Assembly: GCA_963817335.1 (NCBI GenBank)
Contig: CAWFNX010000005.1
Coordinates: 62,001-126,000, forward strand
Source of the DNA: AV40 sp963817335
GTDB taxonomy: Bacteria; Verrucomicrobiota; Verrucomicrobiia; Chthoniobacterales; UBA10450
DNA length: 64,000 bases
Direction of reading: 5' to 3'
Shown: positions 50,262 through 58,461 of the stretch, piece after piece
Layout: the number at the start of each line of letters is the position of its first letter
Position numbering within the stretch: the first letter of the stretch is position 1
Translations under genes and position numbers: made by a program
Notes under the pieces: generated by a model
What the model saw: the letters and a program-made list of their open reading frames with translations, nothing else
Database searches by the model: none
Told to the model about the DNA's origin: nothing

Positions 50262-51314
50262 ATGGCGTCGGACGACGCAACTGAGTTTCGGTTAAGCGTT
50301 CTCAACCCCGGAGGACGCGATCTGGAACAATATTTCGACCAGCCGGCGGCCCCGGACATGAAAACGCATCCGCCGGTAAATTTTCACGGATTCGCCGCCT
50401 GCACTCGTGGTTCGGTCCATCGCTCAACAGAAAACGCTATTGAGGAAAAGCGTCCAATCCTGTTGCTGCTGCGTCGAAATTTTCGCGCGACGGAACGCGC
50501 GTTGACCGAATGCCATGAAGCGAAACGCACGGTTGCCGTCGCGCTTAAAGAAACCGGACTGCACCAGATTGCGGCGCAACTGCGCGACCGCGGGAAGCTT
50601 GCCCGATTTGTTCGGGTCGTAGCCGCGGCGGACGGCTGCATTGCGACAACCCCGGAAGCAGCCGAGATTTTTCGTCGCGTACGACTCAAACGCGATGCCG
50701 ACACTGTTGCCTTTATTCCAACTCCATATCCCCTGGAAGAGAAGGCCTGGGACTTTGCGGTGCCCCCAAACCAGCAATCGGGCATTTTTGTCGGGACGCG
50801 CGAGTGGGACGTCCCATCGCGTAATCATCTCGCTGCGCTTTTGCTCGCGCGAGAAATATGCGTCGCCACCGACGAACCGGTCACGGTATTCAATCTCGAC
50901 GGCCGGAAAGGCGCAAAACTCTTGGAGGAATTGAAATTTCCACCCGGGAAACTTCGAATTCATGACAAGCGCGAACCGTATCCCGAGTACGTCCGCGAAG
51001 TCGCCAAACACAAAATCGTGCTTCAGCTCGATCGCAGCCGCGTTCCGGGACAAGTTGCAGGCGACGCGTTGCTTGCTCGAACAATTTGCGTCGGCGGCGA
51101 TGGCGCGGTCGAACGTATTGCCTTCGCCAATTTTTGCGGCGAAGGCCGCACCAGTGTGCAGTTAAAGACAATCGCGATCGAGCTGCTAAAAAACATGGCG
51201 ACGCGTGCAACCGCAATTGTGGAGTCGCAATGGCGCGCAGCCGAGCGCCTGTCCTTTCAGGCGGTGCGCAAACAATTAGCGATCTTCTTTTCGCGGATCG
51301 CCAATCATTCCTAA
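50262..51314 (+). CDS. Glycosyltransferase-like protein, GT-B type
   Basis: 350 residues, starting directly after the PBP stop and so probably co-transcribed with it. The sequence suggests a GT-B fold: FVRVVAAADGCIATTPEAAE in the first half, then GIFVGTREWDVPSRNHLAAL, VTVFNLDGRKGAKLLEEL, YPEYVREVAKHKIVLQLDRS and PGQVAGDALLARTICVGGDG. No acceptor or donor can be named. Linkage to a peptidoglycan synthase suggests an envelope role. It overlaps the convergent GT4 gene by 39 bases. Confidence 0.65.
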   Translation: MASDDATEFRLSVLNPGGRDLEQYFDQPAAPDMKTHPPVNFHGFAACTRGSVHRSTENAIEEKRPILLLLRRNFRATERALTECHEAKRTVAVALKETGLHQIAAQLRDRGKLARFVRVVAAADGCIATTPEAAEIFRRVRLKRDADTVAFIPTPYPLEEKAWDFAVPPNQQSGIFVGTREWDVPSRNHLAALLLAREICVATDEPVTVFNLDGRKGAKLLEELKFPPGKLRIHDKREPYPEYVREVAKHKIVLQLDRSRVPGQVAGDALLARTICVGGDGAVERIAFANFCGEGRTSVQLKTIAIELLKNMATRATAIVESQWRAAERLSFQAVRKQLAIFFSRIANHS

Positions 51315-52457
51315 GTAAATCTCCTCGAGTCGCTGGATTTGCTGCCGCTGGTCGAACTTCTTGCCCACGACATTCGCTCCATTTCGGGCAAGTCGCTTGA
51401 GCAAATCGGGATTCTGCGCGGCATCGAGCAACGCTTTGGACAAAGCCTCGTAGTCACGCTCGGCCACCAGAATGCCGCTCACCCCATTCTCGATTGCTTC
51501 AGGAATGCCGCCGTGTTCGGTGGCAAAAACCGGAAGCCCGGTCGCCATCGCCTCCAACATCGAATTTGGAATGCCTTCCTGGTTCCCATCGCTGCCCGTC
51601 TCACTCGGATGAAGAAAAATGTGCGAGCTATAGTACACCTCCCGCAATTTCTCGGGCGCTAAAAATCCCGGGAGCATTACCCGATCGGCAATTTTGAGTC
51701 GGCGGGTAAGTTCCTTGAGTTCTTCGAGCATTGGGCCTTCGCCTGCGATCGTCAGCACCGCATTAGGATAATGATTTAGAAATGCAGTAAATGCGTGCAG
51801 GGTCGTGGCGATCCCCTTTTTTTGAACCAGGCGGCTCGCTTGAAGAAAATGCCACCTGCCGTCGGTTGGCAACTCGCGATCACGAAACGGAAATTCCTGT
51901 AACGGAATTCCAGTGCGAACGACGTCGATCTTGTTTTCGTCGCACCCAAGCTCAACCACCGCGCGCTGCAAAGAGGCCGACCGGACGAAAACTCGCGTGA
52001 CGAGATTGAGCATCTCTTTTGTCGCTTTTCGATAGGCCCTTTTATCCATGTCGACCAAAACGTCCGCTCCGTGAAAAGAAACAACGCGGGGTTTCGGCCA
52101 GCTCCTGATCAATGGCAGAAGATGAACGGCAATGTGGCCAAAAAAAATGTGCAAAAGCTGCGCATTTTCCCGCGTCAGGACAGCGGTGATTGCCCGAACC
52201 TCCCCCGCCGAAATCTGCCACGGTTTGTTGCAAACCTGTCGAAACCAGAATCGCCGCAAAAAATGCGTCGCCGATTTTTCGACGATATCGATCTTGTTGA
52301 ATGGAAACTTCTCCGGGTTCTCCCGTTTTTGCGCGATCACGACAGGTTCAACGCGCTGAAGGCCGGTGATTTGCCGATAGATGTGCAACATCTCCGGCTT
52401 GAGAAAGGTGGCGCAGTAAAGCGCGACTACCGGTCGTGATTCAGACGAGTCGTTCAA
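51276..52457 (-). CDS. Family 4 glycosyltransferase (WcaL-like)
   Basis: 393 residues from TTG 52457. It is a retaining GT-B enzyme with the C-terminal donor-binding motif HPSETGSDGNQEGIPNSMLE, followed by AMATGLPVFATEHGGIPEAI, which includes the two conserved Glu residues. Upstream are VVSFHGADVLVD and FLQASRLVQKKG. The best resemblance is to colanic-acid or exopolysaccharide glycosyltransferases. It probably adds a sugar to an envelope or capsular polymer in the cytoplasm. Confidence 0.9.
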   Translation of the reverse strand: MNDSSESRPVVALYCATFLKPEMLHIYRQITGLQRVEPVVIAQKRENPEKFPFNKIDIVEKSATHFLRRFWFRQVCNKPWQISAGEVRAITAVLTRENAQLLHIFFGHIAVHLLPLIRSWPKPRVVSFHGADVLVDMDKRAYRKATKEMLNLVTRVFVRSASLQRAVVELGCDENKIDVVRTGIPLQEFPFRDRELPTDGRWHFLQASRLVQKKGIATTLHAFTAFLNHYPNAVLTIAGEGPMLEELKELTRRLKIADRVMLPGFLAPEKLREVYYSSHIFLHPSETGSDGNQEGIPNSMLEAMATGLPVFATEHGGIPEAIENGVSGILVAERDYEALSKALLDAAQNPDLLKRLARNGANVVGKKFDQRQQIQRLEEIYLGMIGDPRKEDR

Positions 52458-52515
52458 CGTTTGAAATCAAACTCGCCCCAGAACAAGTTCGCTCGCAACA
52501 ATCAAACTGCGAACA

Positions 52516-52824
52516 TCAAAAATTAATTGTGAGCAGCCTGAACCCTTTCCACTTTCCAGTGTCGGGATCGAGAAAGACGTTGTCCTCGGCCCGGCCGTAA
52601 ACTGCCGGAGCTTTCGGATTCAACAATTGAAACGGATTTCCACCGCGAGCTGCCCGCGCCAGACTGCCTTCCGTATTTTCACGGCGCAAACGAGGCGGGG
52701 ACGGCGCCGGCCGGACCTTGCCGGTCGTCTTCGCGGTAAACGTTTTCTTTTGTGGTTGTGGGGGCTGCCCGAAGACCAAGCCCGCCACCACCATTAAAAC
52801 CCCTAGCAGCACGAGCTTTTTCAT
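52516..52824 (-). CDS. Small secreted hypothetical protein
   Basis: 102 residues with a clear signal peptide (MKKLVLLGVLMVVAGLVFGQ). The mature part is short, basic and Pro-rich (PPQPQKKTFTAKTTGKVRPA), and ends NVFLDPDTGKWKGFRLLTIN, which looks like a small beta segment. No family was recognised. It is divergent from the KdsD-type gene across 67 bases. Confidence 0.7.
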   Translation of the reverse strand: MKKLVLLGVLMVVAGLVFGQPPQPQKKTFTAKTTGKVRPAPSPPRLRRENTEGSLARAARGGNPFQLLNPKAPAVYGRAEDNVFLDPDTGKWKGFRLLTINF

Positions 52825-52891
52825 TACTGTTTCTCCGGTTAAGGTCGGTTCTTGCCGGTTAGACTCCCCCGGCGCAGAATTGTCAAGACAA

Positions 52892-53863
52892 ATGGACTAC
52901 TTGGAAAAAGCCAGACGCGTTTTGGATTTAGAAATTGGGGAGCTTCAGCGGCTTCGGCAGCGGCTGGGCGACGACTTTTCGCGCGCGGTCGCGTTAATCA
53001 AGGACGCGGTCGATGCCCGCGGCAAAGTCGTAGTGGTTGGGGTCGGAAAATCTGGACACATCGGAAGCAAAATCGCGTCGACGATGACGAGCACCGGTTC
53101 GCCCGCGGTAGTCCTTGATTCGTTGAATGCGCTCCACGGCGATCTTGGCGTAGTCGCCGATGGTGACGTCATTCTCGCGCTCAGCTCGAGTGGCGAAACT
53201 GAAGAGCTGGTTCGGATTCTGCCGGCAATCGCGCGGTTCCAGGTGAAAATCATCGCGATGTGCGGCGACAGCGATTCCACGCTCGCGAAGAACGCCCACG
53301 TCGTTCTCGACGTGAACATTGAACAGGAGGCATGTCCGTTGAATTTGGCGCCGACGTCGAGCACCACCGCGATGTTGGCCCTGGGCGACGCGCTGGCGAT
53401 GGTCTTACTCGAAGCGCGCGGCTTCGATAAGGAGCACTTCGCGAAGTTTCATCCCGGCGGAAAAATCGGCCGAAGTTTGCTCATGCGAGTGCATCAGTTG
53501 ATGCGGCCGAGAGAATCGATGGCGGTGGTCCCACCAGACGCAACGGTGCGAGATGTTCTTAAAGCGATGACCAGTGTGCGCGCCGGCGCCGCAGTCGTGG
53601 CGGGCGAAGATCGACAGCTGCTTGGGATTTTCACCCACGGCGATTTTGCGCGCCATTTTCAATCGGATCCGAAAGTGGGCGAACGATTGGTGGCGGATTT
53701 AATGACGCTGAATCCAGTCACTGTGCACAAGGACAAACTCGCGGTGGAAGTTCTCAATCTGCTCGAAGCCCATCGGATTGACGATCTCGTCGTGGTTGAC
53801 GATGACAAGGTGCCGGTCGGCGTGGTCGATTCGCAAGACCTGACCCGCTTGAAGTTACTCTGA
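52892..53863 (+). CDS. kdsD: Arabinose-5-phosphate isomerase (SIS plus two CBS domains)
   Basis: 323 residues from ATG 52892; the longer frame runs back through the divergent gene. The SIS sugar-isomerase domain shows VVVGVGKSGHIGSKIASTM, LHGDLGVV, ALSSSGETEELVRIL, and APTSSTTAMLALGDALAMVL. Two CBS domains follow (MRPRESMAVVPPDATVRDVL, DLMTLNPVTVHKD). It interconverts ribulose-5-P and arabinose-5-P, the first step to Kdo for lipopolysaccharide, consistent with a Gram-negative envelope. The paralog GutQ has the same layout, so the symbol is a best guess. Confidence 0.92.
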   Translation: MDYLEKARRVLDLEIGELQRLRQRLGDDFSRAVALIKDAVDARGKVVVVGVGKSGHIGSKIASTMTSTGSPAVVLDSLNALHGDLGVVADGDVILALSSSGETEELVRILPAIARFQVKIIAMCGDSDSTLAKNAHVVLDVNIEQEACPLNLAPTSSTTAMLALGDALAMVLLEARGFDKEHFAKFHPGGKIGRSLLMRVHQLMRPRESMAVVPPDATVRDVLKAMTSVRAGAAVVAGEDRQLLGIFTHGDFARHFQSDPKVGERLVADLMTLNPVTVHKDKLAVEVLNLLEAHRIDDLVVVDDDKVPVGVVDSQDLTRLKLL

Positions 53864-53865
53864 AG

Positions 53866-53977
53866 AGGTTGAGGTGTTGAGGTCCGAGCCGGACTGGCAT
53901 TGTTGAGCCGTTGAGAAGAGCTTGACGCCGCGCTGATTCACCTCAACTTCTCAACCTCTCAACGACTCAACTTTCTT
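53866..53977. repeat. GTTGAG arrays and 17-mer upstream of efp
   Basis: AGGTTGAGGTGTTGAGG, the 17-mer GGTCCGAGCCGGACTGG (53881-53897), then CTCAACTTCTCAACCTCTCA in opposite orientation (about 53941-53971). The opposed arrays could form a stem just ahead of efp. Confidence 0.7.
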
Positions 53978-54538
53978 ATGGCCGCAGCAGCTAACGACCT
54001 TCGCCGGGGAATGGCGATCAAATACAACGGGAACACTGCGATTGTGCTCGAAGTGAATCATCGGACGCCGGGGAACCTGCGCGCGTTCGTTCAAGCCATC
54101 ATCCGCTACATCAATACCGGCAAGAGCGCAGATGTCCGGTTCGGTTCTACCGATAAAGTCGAGCTCGTCGATATCGAGCGGAAACAACTCGAGTTCAGTT
54201 ACAAAGACCACAACGGTTACCATTTCATGGACCCCGAGACCTACGACACGGTAACGTTGCATGACAATTTGATCGGCGATTCAAAAGATTACCTGGTCGA
54301 AAACACGCCCGTGCAGGTGCTTTACGCTGAAGGCAAGCCCGTCCAGATCGAAATGCCAGCCTCGGTCAGTTTGAAAGTGATCGAATCCGCGGCAGGCTTG
54401 CGCGGGGACACGGCCAGCAACGTGACCAAGCCGGCCAAGCTCGAGACCGGAAAGACGATCAACGTTCCGCTTTTCATCAAAGAAGGCGAGGCCATCAAAA
54501 TCGACACCCGCACCGGCGCCTACATGGGACGGGCGTAA
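53978..54538 (+). CDS. efp: Translation elongation factor P with Asn at the modification site
   Basis: 186 residues in three beta-barrel domains, ending in the family signature GLRGDTASNVTKPAKLETG then VPLFIKEGEAIKIDTRTGAY. It relieves ribosome stalling at polyproline. Aligned to E. coli (PGKGQAF), the domain-I loop here is HRTPGNLRAFVQA, so the residue that is Lys34 in E. coli is Asn33. This EF-P therefore cannot be lysylated by EpmA or rhamnosylated by EarP at that position, and neither enzyme is seen in the window. Confidence 0.95.
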   Translation: MAAAANDLRRGMAIKYNGNTAIVLEVNHRTPGNLRAFVQAIIRYINTGKSADVRFGSTDKVELVDIERKQLEFSYKDHNGYHFMDPETYDTVTLHDNLIGDSKDYLVENTPVQVLYAEGKPVQIEMPASVSLKVIESAAGLRGDTASNVTKPAKLETGKTINVPLFIKEGEAIKIDTRTGAYMGRA

Positions 54539-54590
54539 CCTTTCCTCTTCCTCTTCCTCTCAGTGTTCGATTTGCGCTAATATCGCACCG

Positions 54591-55400
54591 ATGAACCGAA
54601 GAGAGGGAATGGTCCGTGGCCGGAAAATGTCGCGCGGCGTGAAAGTCGCGCCTTACGTCGTGCCGACGACGCGCCGCGCTCCGACCCCGAGCACTTACAT
54701 GGTGCCGACCCGCTGGGTGAAATTTGTATTCGGCATTTTCCTTCTGCCGATCTGCGCGATTTTGACTCAGACGTTTTTCACGGCGTTCGCGCGCGCTACA
54801 GTCACGGAACATCTTTGGACCGCCGAGCCGTTCTGGTTTTTTTCGTTAGGCGCGGTTCTGTGGTTGATCGCGTTCATGGGATTGCCTCGACCGATCCTTC
54901 TTTACGTTTTCGGCCACGAACTCACCCACGCAGTTTGGGTCTGGATAATGGGTGGCCGGGTCAGCCGTTTTCGAGTTGGGCGCGCGGGCGGCCACATCGT
55001 CACCAACCGAACAAACTTTTGGATCGCGCTCGCGCCCTATTTTTTTCCGCTCTACAGCATTCTCGCCATCGGGATCTACGGCGTGCTCAGCCTTTTTTAC
55101 AACATGCAACCGTACGGCCGCGCCCTTTACGCGGTCCTCGGTGTGACCTGGGCGTTCCATTTCACCTTTACCTGCTGGATGATTCCGAAGAACCAGACCG
55201 ATCTCCGCGACCATGGAACATTTTTTTCACTCGTGGTGATCTATTTATTGAATCTGGTCCTGTTGTCGGTCTTCTTAATCATCGCCTCGCCGCACATCAC
55301 GTTTATCGGCTTCGTCGAAGACCTCGCGAAAAACCTCGGAAATTTCTCGCAGTGGGTCGGCGACCTGTTCGAGCGATTCGCGCAGGGCGCACATCATTAG
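54591..55400 (+). CDS. Membrane protein with HExxH motif (M50-like putative metalloprotease)
   Basis: 269 residues. A basic N-terminus of about 40 residues is followed by about six membrane segments. The third carries FGHELTHAVWVWIMGGR, with HELTH at 109-113 inside the membrane, as in site-2-protease-like (M50) peptidases. A later Asn-containing segment (NRTNFWIALAPYFFPLYSIL) could hold the third ligand region. The assignment is plausible but not certain. The last ~30 codons are repeated as a degraded copy at 55430-55510. Confidence 0.7.
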   Translation: MNRREGMVRGRKMSRGVKVAPYVVPTTRRAPTPSTYMVPTRWVKFVFGIFLLPICAILTQTFFTAFARATVTEHLWTAEPFWFFSLGAVLWLIAFMGLPRPILLYVFGHELTHAVWVWIMGGRVSRFRVGRAGGHIVTNRTNFWIALAPYFFPLYSILAIGIYGVLSLFYNMQPYGRALYAVLGVTWAFHFTFTCWMIPKNQTDLRDHGTFFSLVVIYLLNLVLLSVFLIIASPHITFIGFVEDLAKNLGNFSQWVGDLFERFAQGAHH

Positions 55401-55401
55401 G

Positions 55402-55432
55402 TAGGGGCGATTGCCCTCAATCGCCCTACCTG
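55402..55432. terminator. Hairpin between the HExxH gene and its tail copy
   Basis: GTAGGGGCGATTG-ccct-CAATCGCCCTAC with no T-run. The same stem occurs near 22143-22170 and is one of the dispersed hairpin units. It may terminate both convergent genes. Confidence 0.5.
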
Positions 55433-55516
55433 ATTATCGCCTCGCCGCACACATTTCTTGGCTTCGGCGATGACCTCGCGAAAAACCTCGGAAATTTCTC
55501 GCAGTGGGTCGGCGCA
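55430..55516 (+). pseudogene. Duplicated 3' end of the HExxH membrane-protein gene
   Basis: Encodes LIIASPHTFLGFGDDLAKNL and continues GNFSQWVG. The intact gene has LIIASPHITFIGFVEDLAKN and continues LGNFSQWVG. A stretch of about 43 bases (GACCTCGCGAAAAACC...GTGGGTCGGCG) is identical to the intact copy at about 55320-55362, so this part is recent or conserved by recombination. Confidence 0.8.
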
Positions 55517-58372
55517 CTACCTGACATTCGCGATTATCGCGAAAGGTAACGTCGACAACGCGTCCGCAACGCGAATCTGACGCTCCTTGATCCAGAATTC
55601 GTGCCCGGTGAAGACTTGCCGCCAACGCTCCAGGGGAAATCCTTCTGGTAATTCGATTGTTGTATCTATCCAGCGATCGCCAATCGGTGGAAAGCCAACT
55701 TGGGAGGAAAGTCTGGGAGCAATCACCACAGCCGATTGTCGATCCAGCTGGCGCGCAAACGCGATCACACAATCGGAAAATGCGCCATTGGCCCGCAGCG
55801 GCAAATAATCTCCGCTCCGGAACAGATCAAGATGTTCGCTCCTAAATTGGAGCGCGCGCTGAGTGAGAAACATTTTAATGCGACCGTCCGGCCAGTTTTG
55901 TAAAAGTTCCTCGGGCGATTTGGTCGACAAACACGAGAGCATCTCGGCGCGAGCCTTGTAATCCACCGGGCGACGATTGTCCGGATCGACCAATGAAAAA
56001 TCCCAGATCTCGTTTCCCTGATAAATGTCGGGCACGCCGGGCGACATGAGTTTGAGCAAAAGCTGGGTCAGCGAGTTAATCGCCCCCAGCCGCGCAATTT
56101 CTTCCGCCACTGGCAAAAAGATCGGCAGAAACTTGTTCCTCGGGGTTGCTTCTAAGATTCCGGCGACAAAATCGCGCATGGAGGCAAGCCATTCTTCGTT
56201 CGGCCGAATCCAGCTCGTGTTCAGCTTCGCCTCGTTCAACGCCTTGGTCATATAATTTTGGATTCGCGCGATATATTCCGCGCTGATCCGTTTTTGCGGA
56301 GAGCCATCGGGACCGACCGGCCAGGTCCCAAGCAAGGTTTGATACAGCAGATATTCCTCGTTCGCGTCCGGCGCTTCAGACTCGTCGACTCGCTTCTTCC
56401 AGCGCCGATTTGCTGCCCGCCATTTGGCGATCGATTTCCGCCAGGTCTCGGCGATTTCAGAGATTGCCAGCATTCGAGCGCGGACGTCTTCGCTTCTTTT
56501 CGTGTCGTGGGTGGAAGTGGCAAGGACCGTCGACGGCCAGTTTCGTTGTCGTTCCAAATTCCGTTCGTGAAAGATTTCGATGGAAACGCCGAATTGCTGC
56601 GGCTCGCCGCCCACTTCGTTCAGGGCCGCGAGTCGATTGTAAATGTAGAAGACGGTGTCCTCGACGCCTTTCGCCATGATCGGCCCGGTGAACTGCTGAA
56701 ATTTTAGCACAAAGCGAACGTGTTCTTCACGGGCCTCCGCATCGAGATTTTCAGGAAACCGAAACAACAAAATGTCGCGCACAAAATTGAAGATCGACTC
56801 TTCGATCGCCGGATTGCGGCGCTTGGCGGAGGCAATCGCGCGTTCGATCACCTGTCGATCTTCCTCGCTGACCGGGTGACCGGGCGCCAGATAAGTTCGA
56901 TAGACTGGAAAGCACGCGATCGTTTCCCGGACCGCCCGGGCCAGCGCTTCGAAAGTGAAGTCCCGATACCAACGGTTTTTTTCCGAGAGCCGATCCAGCA
57001 TGTTTCCGAGCACCTCGACTTCGTTGGCCAGCGCGAGCCGCATCACCAGCCGTTTCTTGGCGTAAACCATATGGCCGAAATGCATGGTGTGCCCGATGAA
57101 CCGATGAAATGTCTTGGTGATAGCGGCTTCGGCGGAAGCATCCACTAAGAGTGCGGTCACCTGATTGGCGAAATCGTAGCCGGTAGTGCCGTGCACCGGC
57201 CAGTCGGCGCGCAATTCTTCAGCGCCGGTGAGAATTTTTTCGACGATCATGTAAATGGCGCGGCCATTCTTTGGAGGCGTCAGGCCCAGCGCTTTCGCGC
57301 TGCGCCGCTGGAGCTTTTCCAAATATTCCCTGGGTAAATACAAGCCGTCCGGATGGTCGATCCGCAATCCGGTCACGGCTCCGTTGCGGACCAGATCGAG
57401 AACAAGTTCATGTGCGGCATCGAACACTTCCGGCAATTCCATCCGAATTGCCGCCAGGTCATTCACATCGAAGAATCGACGATAGTTGATTTCCTCGGCC
57501 GCGACTCGCCAGAACGCGAGTCGATAAGACTGCGCGTTAAGAAGCTCGTCGAGTTTATCAAAGCTGCGCGCATCGCCGGGGCGACCGTTGATTTGCTCGA
57601 GCGCTTTTTCAATCGCGCGCTGAACCTGGGGCGCTTCCTGACACCGCCACTCCAGACGTCGTTTAACGATTTCCTTTTCTCTCGCGCGCTCGGCAGTTTT
57701 TTCCGGATCGGTTTCCGTCCGCCGGGGCAAATATTCGAGTGCAGTCAAGATGCTTTGAAATTCCGCGTAGAAGGCTTCGTCCTTGTATTCGGCGAGATTC
57801 TCCAGGGCCAATTCCAGCACATACCGGTAAGTGCCGGGGGCGATCGGCAGTCGCTGGTTTCGATACTCCAGACAGAAGGCGCCTTCTTCGAACTGGACTT
57901 TGAACTCGCCGCGCTCGAGAACGCGCCCGTATTGGTCGGTTAAAATTGGAAGAAGGACTTTGTCATCCAGATCGGATTTGATCGGATGCCAATCGATGTC
58001 GAAATACGGCGCGTACATCGAGCTTGGACCGTTCTCCAGCACGTCCATCCACCATTTGTTCCCCGGCTGCATGACGCCCATGTGATTGGGGACGAAGTCG
58101 AGGACCTGGCCCATCTGGTTTGCCCGCAATTCGCCGACGAATGAATCGTACTCTTCACGCGAACCAATCGCGGCGTTGAGCTGGTTATGATCGGTGATGT
58201 CATAACCGTGCATGCTCTCGGGGCTCGCCTGGAAATAGGGCGAAGCGTAAACGTCGGTCACCCCGAGTTTGCGAAGATAGGGAACGATTTCGCGGGCCTG
58301 GGCGAAGGTGAACCATCGGTTGAACTGCAACCGATAGGTGCAAACCGGGATGCGTGGGTGCTTGGCTGTCAC
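55517..58372 (-). CDS. treY: Malto-oligosyltrehalose synthase
   Basis: 951 residues from GTG 58372. It rearranges the reducing-end bond of maltodextrin to give maltooligosyl-trehalose, the first step of the TreY-TreZ route to trehalose, in the cytoplasm. GH13 motifs: PVCTYRLQFNRWFTFAQARE at the start, DVYASPYF, LDFVPNHMG, GLRIDHPDGLYLPREYL with the nucleophile Asp, MIVEKILTGAEELRADWPVH with the acid Glu, GTTGYDF, and MSPGVPDIYQGNEIWDF. It is somewhat longer than most TreY. treZ is not in the window. Confidence 0.96.
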   Translation of the reverse strand: MTAKHPRIPVCTYRLQFNRWFTFAQAREIVPYLRKLGVTDVYASPYFQASPESMHGYDITDHNQLNAAIGSREEYDSFVGELRANQMGQVLDFVPNHMGVMQPGNKWWMDVLENGPSSMYAPYFDIDWHPIKSDLDDKVLLPILTDQYGRVLERGEFKVQFEEGAFCLEYRNQRLPIAPGTYRYVLELALENLAEYKDEAFYAEFQSILTALEYLPRRTETDPEKTAERAREKEIVKRRLEWRCQEAPQVQRAIEKALEQINGRPGDARSFDKLDELLNAQSYRLAFWRVAAEEINYRRFFDVNDLAAIRMELPEVFDAAHELVLDLVRNGAVTGLRIDHPDGLYLPREYLEKLQRRSAKALGLTPPKNGRAIYMIVEKILTGAEELRADWPVHGTTGYDFANQVTALLVDASAEAAITKTFHRFIGHTMHFGHMVYAKKRLVMRLALANEVEVLGNMLDRLSEKNRWYRDFTFEALARAVRETIACFPVYRTYLAPGHPVSEEDRQVIERAIASAKRRNPAIEESIFNFVRDILLFRFPENLDAEAREEHVRFVLKFQQFTGPIMAKGVEDTVFYIYNRLAALNEVGGEPQQFGVSIEIFHERNLERQRNWPSTVLATSTHDTKRSEDVRARMLAISEIAETWRKSIAKWRAANRRWKKRVDESEAPDANEEYLLYQTLLGTWPVGPDGSPQKRISAEYIARIQNYMTKALNEAKLNTSWIRPNEEWLASMRDFVAGILEATPRNKFLPIFLPVAEEIARLGAINSLTQLLLKLMSPGVPDIYQGNEIWDFSLVDPDNRRPVDYKARAEMLSCLSTKSPEELLQNWPDGRIKMFLTQRALQFRSEHLDLFRSGDYLPLRANGAFSDCVIAFARQLDRQSAVVIAPRLSSQVGFPPIGDRWIDTTIELPEGFPLERWRQVFTGHEFWIKERQIRVADALSTLPFAIIANVR

Positions 58373-58461
58373 AGCCCTTCAAATTTAGACAGGATTTACA
58401 GGATGGACAGGATCAGAAGATCAAATCCCTATAATCGTGTTAATCCTGTCAAAGCAGAGCG
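58373..58461. repeat. GACAGGATTTACAGGATGG repeat spacer
   Basis: TTTAGACAGGATTTACAGGA is followed by TGGACAGGATCAG and, inverted, CGTGTTAATCCTGTC. It separates argS from treY on the same strand. Confidence 0.6.

Noticed and set aside
54815..55549. 244-codon frame overlapping the HExxH gene
   Set aside because: It is a +2 shadow of the membrane-protein gene, Arg/Pro-rich, and only its end matches something because it runs into the duplicated tail.
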